Assembly: GCA_021790075.1 (NCBI GenBank)
Contig: JAJYIN010000109.1
Location: forward strand, 1 to 7,191
Reading direction: 5' to 3'
From: Actinomycetes bacterium
GTDB taxonomy: Bacteria > Actinomycetota > Thermoleophilia > BMS3ABIN01
Length of the DNA stretch: 7,191 nucleotides
Shown here: positions 1 to 4,006 of the stretch, one piece after another
Numbering within the stretch: position 1 is the stretch's first letter
Layout: each line of letters opens with the position of its first letter
Translations under genes and position numbers: made by a program
The notes under the pieces: model-generated
What the model saw: only the letters and a program-made list of their open reading frames with translations
Database searches by the model: none
What the model was told of the DNA's origin: nothing

Positions 1-22
1 TAACCCATAACAGCCCTCCAGC

Positions 23-105
23 TTGATGGTTGCTATGGGGTATTATATATGGTTATTAGGGCGAAATCAGGGTTTGTCGGACAGGCTCAATAGTATTTAT
101 ATATT
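23..105 (+). promoter_or_regulatory. Candidate promoter(s) upstream of the 131-487 gene
   Basis: The first 130 bases hold no gene and are A+T-rich. Two sigma70-like arrangements are visible: TTGATG (23-28), 17 nt, TATATG (46-51); and TTGTCG (74-79), 18 nt, TATATA (98-103). The second would give a leader of about 20 nt before the ATG at 131. The two -10 regions lie in an imperfect direct repeat (about 40-62 and 93-114). Assignment rests only on hexamer similarity and spacing, and A+T-rich DNA gives such matches easily. Confidence 0.35.
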
Positions 106-130
106 TGATTAGGCAATAAGGAGACAGCAA

Positions 131-487
131 ATGGTAAAAATTAGCATTGATGGCGACAAGCTAAAAGTCACGATCGAAGGATTTGATAAAGGCTTATCGC
201 TCAAAACTCACCTTGATGTTCCACTTTCCCATGTCCGCGGCGCCCGTCCGGATGCGGATGCGGCCCGGGGCCGGGCAGGGCTAAAAATGGGCGGCGCGAG
301 AATTCCAGGGCTGATCACCGCAGGCACTTTTCGTAAAGACGGCGAGTGGATTTTTTTCGACGTCCACCACGCAGAAAAAGCCCTGGTAATCGAACTTGAC
401 CACGAGCACTACAAGCGCCTTGTGGTGGAAGTTGAAGATCCATCCTCAACCGCAAATATGATTAATGAAGCCATGCGCAACCAATGA
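131..487 (+). CDS. Conserved hypothetical protein, about 118 aa, possibly PH-like beta-rich fold
   Basis: The product is a 118-residue soluble protein with no signal peptide or membrane segment. It alternates short beta-like segments (residues 3-15, 26-32, 58-67, 72-78, 83-89, 96-101) and has a conserved-looking core around the Pro-Gly-Leu-Ile-Thr-Ala-Gly-Thr run (59-66), then an acidic Glu-Asp-Pro and a C-terminal helix. I recognise the pattern as that of a widespread uncharacterised family of about 115-125 residues; a pleckstrin-homology-like fold is my inference. The start is well supported: AAGGAG at 118-123, 7 nt before the ATG. Bases 240-300 are much richer in G+C than the flanks. It is the first gene of a + strand group that continues with two VOC proteins. 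Function is unknown. Confidence 0.8.
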   Translation: MVKISIDGDKLKVTIEGFDKGLSLKTHLDVPLSHVRGARPDADAARGRAGLKMGGARIPGLITAGTFRKDGEWIFFDVHHAEKALVIELDHEHYKRLVVEVEDPSSTANMINEAMRNQ

Positions 488-626
488 AATCCCGCGAGCT
501 AGCAATTATTGCCGGCCGTTTGTTGCTGCCCTTGTTGCTGCCGGAGCCACTTCGGGATTTGTTGAGATTGGGACACTTAAAGACATTCGAGACCGCATGA
601 TCGAGGGAAAGAACAAACGAAAGTAA
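465..626 (+). CDS. Possible small hypothetical protein (53 aa), perhaps a frameshifted membrane peptide
   Basis: An ATG at 465 inside the end of the preceding gene opens a 53-codon frame ending in TAA at 624-626. The second half reads like real protein: a small-residue hydrophobic stretch (Phe-Val-Ala-Ala-Leu-Val-Ala-Ala-Gly, about residues 19-27), then a charged helix ending Glu-Gly-Lys-Asn-Lys-Arg-Lys. The first 15 residues look poor and no Shine-Dalgarno precedes 465. Alternatively, the original gene began at the ATG at 484, overlapping the upstream TGA as ATGA. That frame gives Met-Lys-Ser-Arg-Glu-Leu-Ala-Ile-Ile-Ala-Gly and would join the 465 frame after a one-base loss near 510-520, making one membrane helix with a basic tail. 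The 484 frame alone ends at 600 after 38 codons. Neither version is matched to a known family. Confidence 0.3.
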   Translation: MKPCATNEIPRASNYCRPFVAALVAAGATSGFVEIGTLKDIRDRMIEGKNKRK

Positions 627-979
627 TTCGAAATCTAACCAGAGTTTATCTTGCTTCCGAGGCAATGGAAGAAATGCTGTCTTTTTATGAGAATATTTTC
701 GGGGGGTGTCGCTTTCGGATTCAGTACGAAGGTTTAGACCTTGCGAGCGTGGGACCGTTTTTTCTCTGCGCCGGCAGTGATGAGGCACTCGAGTCATACA
801 GAGAAATGCACACCATTTTGATTGTTGACTCGCTGAACGAATTCAAAGAGAGCCTTCTGGCTCAGAGAGCAGAAATATTAAGCGAACCGAAACAGCTCCC
901 CACGGGCTTAAATATGGTGGTAAAGCATATTGATGGATCTATTGTTGAATACGTGGAACCTTCAAAGAAAGGGAACTAG
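617..979 (+). CDS. VOC/glyoxalase-fold protein, copy 1 (apparent ACG start; first ATG at 665)
   Basis: This is a vicinal-oxygen-chelate (glyoxalase/bleomycin-resistance) fold protein, about 120 aa and a clear paralogue of the next gene. Both share Arg-Val-Tyr-Leu in strand 1, Ser-Phe-Tyr-Glu in helix 1, Ala-Ser-Val-Gly, Ala-Gly-Ser, the Ile-Leu-Ser-Glu-Pro-Lys run, Pro-Thr-Gly, Asn-Met, and the closing Val-Glu-Tyr-Val-Glu whose first Glu sits where VOC enzymes keep a metal ligand. Starting at the only canonical codon, ATG 665, removes strand 1. The open frame continues upstream to 581 with good homology from 620 onward, and the paralogue's Met aligns with ACG at 617. GAGGGA (603-608) lies 8 nt before it. 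I therefore give 617, with 665 as the alternative. The substrate is unknown; no typical His ligand is visible in strand 1, so metal catalysis is uncertain. A disabled gene with a lost start is also possible. Confidence 0.7.
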   Translation, partial: TKVIRNLTRVYLASEAMEEMLSFYENIFGGCRFRIQYEGLDLASVGPFFLCAGSDEALESYREMHTILIVDSLNEFKESLLAQRAEILSEPKQLPTGLNMVVKHIDGSIVEYVEPSKKGN

Positions 980-997
980 CAATGGGAGTCACCGGTC

Positions 998-1384
998 ATG
1001 AAGGTTCTTAACGTCTCCAGTCGCGTTTATTTGCAGCCGGATGCTTTGGATTCAACAATTTCATTTTACGAAAAACTGTTCAATCAAACGTACCGGTTGC
1101 GTTTTTCTTATTCTGCCGCTGGGTTGGAAATAGCCTCGGTGGGCCACATCCTCTTGATTGCAGGGTCAGCCGAAAACCTGGAGCCTTTCCGCAAGACTGT
1201 CGCAACTTTTTTGGTTGATAACCTTGATGAGTTTCTGTTTTATTTAAAACAGTCAGGGGCACAAATACTCTCTGAACCGAAAGAAGTGCCTACTGGAAGA
1301 AATATGCACGTGCGCCATCCCGACGGCCTCGTGGTTGAGTATGTCGAGCACTCACAGTCAAAGGCAACGGAAACGGAAAAATAA
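998..1384 (+). CDS. VOC/glyoxalase-fold protein, copy 2
   Basis: This 128-aa single-module VOC-superfamily protein is probably a cytoplasmic dimer, as single-module members usually are. It has the beta-alpha-beta-beta-beta pattern twice: strand 1 with Arg-Val-Tyr-Leu (residues 9-12), helix with Ser-Phe-Tyr-Glu (22-25), strands around Leu-Glu-Ile-Ala-Ser-Val-Gly (43-49) and Leu-Leu-Ile-Ala-Gly (52-56). The second half carries Leu-Val-Asp (72-74), Ile-Leu-Ser-Glu-Pro-Lys (90-95), His-Pro-Asp-Gly (107-110) and Val-Glu-Tyr-Val-Glu (113-117). The closing Glu is the usual metal-ligand position, but a strand-1 His is absent. GGGAG at 984-988 lies 9 nt before the ATG. It begins 18 nt after copy 1 and is probably co-transcribed with it. 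The pair arose by an old tandem duplication, since the proteins have diverged widely outside the motifs. Activity cannot be predicted. Confidence 0.85.
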   Translation: MKVLNVSSRVYLQPDALDSTISFYEKLFNQTYRLRFSYSAAGLEIASVGHILLIAGSAENLEPFRKTVATFLVDNLDEFLFYLKQSGAQILSEPKEVPTGRNMHVRHPDGLVVEYVEHSQSKATETEK

Positions 1385-1385
1385 T

Positions 1386-1423
1386 CTAAAACAAGCCCAG
1401 ACCAATTTGATTGCTTGGCCTGG
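1386..1423 (-). terminator. Rho-independent terminator of the tRNA transcript
   Basis: On the - strand CCAGgCCAA (1423-1415) pairs with TTGGtCTGG (1405-1397), an 8-bp stem with one internal mismatch and a 9-nt loop. It is followed by GCTTGTTTTAG, a U-rich tail in the RNA. It lies 54 nt beyond the 3' end of tRNA-Ala(UGC) and 13 nt beyond the stop of the convergent VOC gene. No T-run follows on the + strand, so it mainly serves the - strand. Confidence 0.6.
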
Positions 1424-1476
1424 AACCTCGAAAATCACATCAAGATAAAGGCCACGTGTTTCGGACGAGCGAAGCT

Positions 1477-1552
1477 TGGTGGAGGATACCGGATTCGAAC
1501 CGGTGACCTCCTGCGTGCAAAGCAGGCGCTCTCCCAACTGAGCTAATCCCCC
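1477..1552 (-). tRNA. tRNA-Ala (anticodon UGC)
   Basis: The 76-nt cloverleaf folds fully and its CCA is encoded. The acceptor stem is GGGGGAT/ATCCTCC, which contains the G3-U70 wobble pair that alanyl-tRNA synthetase recognises, followed by discriminator A. The D stem is GCTC/GAGC. The anticodon arm is CCTGC-TTTGCAC-GCAGG with anticodon TGC. The T arm is CCGG-TTCGAAT-CCGG in its conserved core. It reads GCA and, by wobble, other GCN codons. It is the last gene of the - strand tRNA cluster. Confidence 0.97.
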
Positions 1553-1575
1553 GTGAGCGGCAAAACCCGGGAACA

Positions 1576-1604
1576 ATGATATCCAATTCCCCCATAAAGG
1601 AAAA
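1576..1604 (-). promoter_or_regulatory. Candidate promoter for tRNA-Ala(UGC)
   Basis: On the - strand TTTTCC (1604-1599) is followed after 17 nt by TATCAT (1581-1576), a 5/6 match to the -10 consensus. The predicted start near 1569 leaves a leader of about 17 nt before the tRNA. The -35 is weak (3/6). The 237-nt gap to the upstream tRNA makes a separate promoter reasonable. Confidence 0.4.
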
Positions 1605-1655
1605 TCGACGGTCTCCGAATCAGCATTAAAAGGCGGAAAGGGGAGGTCGATCCCA

Positions 1656-1748
1656 ATGAGCAAATCACGCAAGTCGAAACTGCTCGTCACTGGTTTTTTC
1701 ATGGCTTGCGCCCTGCTGCTTTCCACAGCGGCGCGGCCGTGGGGATAG
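1656..1748 (+). CDS. Possible 30-aa secreted or membrane peptide, or remnant of an exported protein
   Basis: A short + strand ORF lies between two - strand tRNA genes. It has a strong Shine-Dalgarno GGGAGG (1641-1646), 9 nt before the ATG. The product starts with a basic segment (Met-Ser-Lys-Ser-Arg-Lys-Ser-Lys), then a hydrophobic core (Leu-Leu-Val-Thr-Gly-Phe-Phe-Met-Ala-Cys-Ala-Leu-Leu-Leu) and Ser-Thr-Ala-Ala, a textbook signal-peptide layout. It then stops at TAG 1746-1748. A neighbouring frame stays open from the signal-peptide end to 1819, running into the tRNA. The ORF could be the stump of an exported protein cut short by a frameshift or rearrangement. It could also be a genuine micropeptide. 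I recognise no family. Confidence 0.3.
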   Translation: MSKSRKSKLLVTGFFMACALLLSTAARPWG

Positions 1749-1789
1749 TCAAGTCAGACCACGGCGGCGAGACTGTCACAAGAACAAAG

Positions 1790-1865
1790 TGGTGGAGGAT
1801 ACCGGACTTGAACCGGTGACCTCTTGCATGCGAAGCAAGCGCTCTCCCAACTGAGCTAATCCCCC
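1790..1865 (-). tRNA. tRNA-Ala (anticodon CGC)
   Basis: This 76-nt tRNA with encoded CCA has the same acceptor stem as the other tRNA-Ala, including G3-U70 and discriminator A, and the same D arm. The anticodon arm is CTTGC-TTCGCAT-GCAAG, giving anticodon CGC for the codon GCG. The T loop is TTCAAGT instead of TTCGAAT. It is a diverged duplicate of the 1477-1552 tRNA, differing mainly in the anticodon arm and T loop. No convincing promoter of its own is visible in the 126 nt upstream, so it is probably transcribed from the tRNA-Val promoter. Confidence 0.96.
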
Positions 1866-1991
1866 ACGACAGAACCCTGGCTATCACACCGTACATCAAC
1901 CACCTTGACGCCGCCCGTAAAACCAGGCGGCAGAGCCGGCACTCCTGAATCAGAGAGCCGGGCGACAGCCGGGCCGTTGCATAGGTTTTCG

Positions 1992-2068
1992 TGGTGGGCG
2001 ATACTGGATTCGAACCAGTGACCTCCGCCATGTGAGGACGGCGCTCTAACCAACTGAGCTAATCGCCC
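1992..2068 (-). tRNA. tRNA-Val (anticodon CAC)
   Basis: This 77-nt tRNA with encoded CCA has acceptor stem GGGCGAT/ATCGCCC, D stem GCTC/GAGC, anticodon arm CCGTC-CTCACAT-GGCGG and T arm ACTGG-TTCGAAT-CCAGT. The anticodon CAC reads the codon GTG. One G-U pair lies in the anticodon stem. It is the first gene of the - strand tRNA cluster and has the best promoter, about 20 nt upstream. Confidence 0.96.
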
Positions 2069-2086
2069 GCGAAAAGCACCCCTATC

Positions 2087-2115
2087 ATTTTAGGGACGCC
2101 GGGGCGGCAAGGCAA
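2087..2115 (-). promoter_or_regulatory. Promoter of the tRNA-Val/tRNA-Ala cluster
   Basis: On the - strand TTGCCT (2115-2110), a 17-nt spacer and TAAAAT (2092-2087) form a good sigma70-type promoter (4/6 and 5/6 matches, ideal spacing). The expected start near 2080 leaves a leader of about 12 nt before tRNA-Val. The -35 lies inside a 22-bp sequence repeated 70 bp upstream. Confidence 0.6.
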
Positions 2116-2191
2116 GAAAGGGCTTTCATAGCACAACCTGACGCCGCCAAACGGCCACGGTACCCCCGTCGGGGCGGCAAGGCAAGAAAGG
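2100..2191. repeat. Direct repeat of 22 bp, two perfect copies 70 bp apart
   Basis: Positions 2100-2121 and 2170-2191 are identical (core GGCGGCAAGGCAAGAAAG). The identity stops sharply on both sides. Read on the - strand each copy contains TTGCCT. In the copy next to tRNA-Val this is the -35 of the best promoter. In the distal copy the same 17-nt spacing reaches TACCGT (2162-2157), a poor -10. The stretch 2069-2240 holds no gene. Confidence 0.85.
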
Positions 2192-2220
2192 TGTTGTGAA
2201 GACATGGTCCCCGGGAGCCG

Positions 2221-2249
2221 GGCGGCATGAAAGGCGCTTTTCAGCCGCC
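2221..2249 (-). terminator. Hairpin across the lipoprotein stop codon, possible terminator or 3' stabiliser
   Basis: GGCGGC (2221-2226) pairs with GCCGCC (2244-2249). Inside, after a one-base bulge on each side, TG/CA and AAAG/CTTT extend the stem to about 12 bp around a 3-nt loop. The stop codon of the - strand lipoprotein gene (2241-2243) lies in the stem. No U-run follows, so it may work with Rho or protect the 3' end rather than end transcription alone. Confidence 0.4.
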
Positions 2250-2831
2250 GAACGACTCGGGATGGTCCTGCCGGGTCTGCTCCGCCTGGTTGCGGACCGC
2301 GTCGGCGTCGCTGTACTGCTGGCCGACCTGGGCCTCCAGCTGGTGGACCTGGCCGGCGACCTGTGCCGCCTTGGCCTGGTCCCAGCCCGCCAGCGCATAC
2401 TGCTTCTGTTTCAGCAGGCGCGGGATGGCCAGGGCGGCATTCATCGTATCGGTGAGCCTGCTGTTGTTATCCTGAAGCTGATCGAGGTACTGGTGATAAT
2501 TGCGGTCCAGGTCGAGGCCGGCGGCCTGGTTGAGTTTGTCACCGCGCTGTGCCAGCGCGTCCAGCGCCGCCTGCAGTTTCTGGCTGGCGTCGTCCGTTGT
2601 GCTGACCGTCTGGTCAGGCTTGAGCGGGTTGCCGGCGTCGACATCCCTGACCAGGCCGTCCATGGCCAGTGTCGCCTGGCGGAAATCGCCCGCGGCGGTC
2701 TGGCGCAGGCTTTCCCCATCCTGGACCAGCTGGTCTGCCTGGGAGCGGTCGCCGGAGCAGCCGGCCAGCAGGGCCGCCGCCGGGACCGCGCACGCGATAA
2801 TAAGGGTCAATATGAGGGATAAACGGCGCAT
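2241..2831 (-). CDS. Predicted lipoprotein, helical, function unknown
   Basis: The frame is open from 2891, but the ATG at 2831 gives a proper lipoprotein signal: Met-Arg-Arg, a hydrophobic core, and the lipobox Leu-Ala-Gly-Cys with Cys at residue 25 of 196. The mature protein should be lipid-anchored outside the cytoplasmic membrane. It is rich in Gln, Asp, Ala and Leu and appears almost wholly alpha-helical, with repeated heptad-like Leu/Ala spacing that suggests coiled-coil or helical-bundle packing. It has no Cys after the lipobox and no catalytic motif that I recognise. The Shine-Dalgarno is weak (GGGA close to the ATG). Longer overlapping frames on the + strand are antisense shadows without signal or motif. 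The gene is divergent from rpmE and I do not assign it to a named family. Confidence 0.75.
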   Translation of the reverse strand: MRRLSLILTLIIACAVPAAALLAGCSGDRSQADQLVQDGESLRQTAAGDFRQATLAMDGLVRDVDAGNPLKPDQTVSTTDDASQKLQAALDALAQRGDKLNQAAGLDLDRNYHQYLDQLQDNNSRLTDTMNAALAIPRLLKQKQYALAGWDQAKAAQVAGQVHQLEAQVGQQYSDADAVRNQAEQTRQDHPESFGG

Positions 2832-2897
2832 CAGTCCCAGAATAACAGAAATCTGAGACGGGGCGCGCCTTCCGGGCAAGCCTCCGCGCATCTGATT

Positions 2898-2926
2898 ATT
2901 CTACGCATTCAGGCATGTGGTGTGCA
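2898..2926 (-). promoter_or_regulatory. Candidate promoter of the lipoprotein gene
   Basis: On the - strand TGCACA (2926-2921), 17 nt, then TAGAAT (2903-2898), matching consensus 4/6 and 5/6. Transcription would start near 2891, giving a leader of about 60 nt before the ATG at 2831. It lies back to back with the rpmE promoter. Confidence 0.4.
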
Positions 2927-2942
2927 CAACGGATTCCGCCGC

Positions 2943-2987
2943 CGGGCATCCAACCCGGCCGGTTCGGGCATCCAACCGCGGCCGGTT
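2943..2987. repeat. Tandem 22/23-bp repeat in the lipoprotein-rpmE divergent region
   Basis: CGGGCATCCAACCCGGCCGGTT (2943-2964, given here as two parts: CGGGCATCCAA and CCCGGCCGGTT) is followed directly by a second copy (2965-2987) with one extra base. Each copy contains an inverted repeat: AACC-5-GGTT (2952-2964) and AACCG-4-CGGTT (2974-2987). The second copy covers the -35 position of the rpmE extended -10 promoter, so a repressor-type operator is possible, but slippage alone could also explain it. Confidence 0.7.
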
Positions 2988-2990
2988 TTG

Positions 2991-2999
2991 TGTTATCAT
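2991..2999 (+). promoter_or_regulatory. Extended -10 promoter of rpmE
   Basis: TGTTATCAT contains TATCAT (2994-2999, 5/6) preceded by TGn, the extended -10 signature. At 17-nt spacing the -35 position reads TCCAAC (2971-2976), a poor match, consistent with reliance on the extended -10. Transcription would start near 3006, about 23 nt before the ATG. Confidence 0.45.
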
Positions 3000-3028
3000 T
3001 TCTTGTTCTTGAAAAGAGCGAGGAAAAA

Positions 3029-3241
3029 ATGAAGAAAGACATTCATCCGGAATACATGGAGACGAAGGTGCGTTGCTCCTGCGGCGACGAGTTCACCACC
3101 CGCTCGACGGTGCCGGAGATCCACGTGGAGATCTGTTCCAAATGCCATCCTTTCTATACCGGCAAGCGGAAACTGGTCGATACGGGCGGCCGCGTCGAGC
3201 GTTTCAAGCGGAAGTACGCCAAGAGGCAAACCCCCAAATAG
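3029..3241 (+). CDS. rpmE: 50S ribosomal protein L31
   Basis: The 70-residue product is a standard-length bacterial L31, a protein of the large subunit that contributes to contact with the 30S subunit at the central protuberance. It carries the zinc-binding Cys set of the C+ type: Cys-Ser-Cys-Gly near residues 16-19 and Cys-Ser-Lys-Cys-His-Pro-Phe near 37-43, followed by Tyr-Thr-Gly-Lys and the C-terminal Gly-Arg-Val-Glu-Arg-Phe-Lys. The frame is open from 2915, but the family starts at Met-Lys-Lys-Asp-Ile-His-Pro, and GAGGA (3020-3024) lies just before ATG 3029. It is the first gene of the rpmE-thyX-DUF1385 run, with thyX 12 nt downstream. Confidence 0.97.
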   Translation: MKKDIHPEYMETKVRCSCGDEFTTRSTVPEIHVEICSKCHPFYTGKRKLVDTGGRVERFKRKYAKRQTPK

Positions 3242-3253
3242 CCGGTCCGGCCG

Positions 3254-4006
3254 GTGCCCGCCACTCTCAAAGTCACGCTGCTCACGCACACGCCGGATCC
3301 GGAGCGTGCGGTTGCGGCTGCCGGGCGGCTATGCTATTCACCCTCCACGGCGGCGGAGCTCAAGGAGAGCATGACCGCAGAAGAGGTTGAGCGCCTGATC
3401 GGCATCCTGGTCTCGTCGGGGCATCTGAGCACACTGGAGCACGCCGCTTTTACTTTCGGCATCGACGGCATCTCGCGGGCCTGTTCCCACCAGCTCGTCC
3501 GCCACCGTTTGGCTTCGTACAGCCAGCAGAGCCAGCGTTATGTGCGCTTCGCCGACGGCGAGGGCTTCGTCGTCCCTCCCAAGATCGCCGAGGACCCCGA
3601 ATCGCTGACGGTCTTCGAAGAGGCGATGCGGTGCGCCCTGGATGCCTATGAGCGCCTGGTGGAGCTGGGAGAGGAGCGGGGGCTTGAGCGGGAATCGATC
3701 CAGGAGGATGCGCGCTTCGTGCTTCCCAACGCCGCCGAGACCCGCATCGTCGTCACCATGAACGCCCGCGAGCTGAGGCACTTCTTCCAGGTGCGCTGCT
3801 GCCGGCGCGCCCAGTGGGAGATCAACCAGCTGGCCTGGTGGATGCGCTTTCTGGCCATGTGGGCGGCCCCGCTGCTGTTCAGGAAGTCGGGCCCCGATTG
3901 CCTGTTTGGCAAATGCCACGAAGGCAGGATGAACTGCAGGAGAGTATACAAAGCGGAAGAAGTCGAAGCCATGGAAAAAGCGTGGATGGAGAGCATTGAG
4001 CAGTAA
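3254..4006 (+). CDS. thyX: Flavin-dependent thymidylate synthase
   Basis: ThyX makes dTMP from dUMP using methylene-tetrahydrofolate, FAD and NADPH, releasing tetrahydrofolate. It acts as a cytosolic homotetramer. The ThyX signature is present as Arg-His-Arg (residues 83-85) followed by Ser88 and Gln-Gln-Ser (91-93), ending Gln-Arg-Tyr. The C-terminal half has the substrate-side Asn-Ala-Arg-Glu-Leu-Arg-His-Phe-Phe (170-178) and Arg-Ala-Gln-Trp-Glu-Ile (185-190). At 250 aa it is of ordinary length. A Cys-rich tail, Cys216-x4-Cys221-x6-Cys228, follows. The start is GTG at 3254 with no clear Shine-Dalgarno, supported because homologous sequence begins within a few residues. It lies 12 nt after rpmE and overlaps the next gene by 11 nt, suggesting translational coupling. 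No thyA is seen in the window. Confidence 0.96.
   Translation: MPATLKVTLLTHTPDPERAVAAAGRLCYSPSTAAELKESMTAEEVERLIGILVSSGHLSTLEHAAFTFGIDGISRACSHQLVRHRLASYSQQSQRYVRFADGEGFVVPPKIAEDPESLTVFEEAMRCALDAYERLVELGEERGLERESIQEDARFVLPNAAETRIVVTMNARELRHFFQVRCCRRAQWEINQLAWWMRFLAMWAAPLLFRKSGPDCLFGKCHEGRMNCRRVYKAEEVEAMEKAWMESIEQ

Noticed and set aside
462..797. A 111-codon - strand ORF opposite the short ORF and VOC copy 1.
   Set aside because: The VOC homology fixes the + strand frame over 617-797, and the - strand translation has no motif or ribosome binding site.
1477..1816. Repeated tRNA 3'-end sequence as possible attachment sites (att) of an integrated element.
   Set aside because: The second copy belongs to a complete tRNA-Ala gene, and only a 237-nt spacer without integrase lies between them. 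Duplication of the tRNA explains it.
1358..2053. Several - strand ORFs of 60-120 codons across the tRNA cluster.
   Set aside because: They are translations of the tRNA genes themselves, with typical spurious strings such as Leu-Ala-Gln-Leu-Gly-Glu-Arg and Gly-Ser-Asn-Pro-Val-Ser. Clear cloverleaf tRNAs explain the sequence.
2163..2174. Short palindrome CCCCGTCGGGG as an operator.
   Set aside because: It is only 5 bp on each side in very G+C-rich DNA and half of it is the edge of the 22-bp repeat, so chance is sufficient.
2196..2856. + strand ORFs of 118 and 208 codons opposite the lipoprotein gene.
   Set aside because: The - strand frame has a signal peptide, a lipobox and coherent helical composition. 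The + strand frames have no recognisable motif and fit antisense shadows of G+C-rich codons.
2915..3028. An upstream start for rpmE at 2915, adding 38 residues.
   Set aside because: L31 proteins begin at the Met-Lys-Lys-Asp-Ile-His-Pro segment. The extra part would translate the repeat and promoter region, and ATG 3029 has its own ribosome binding site.
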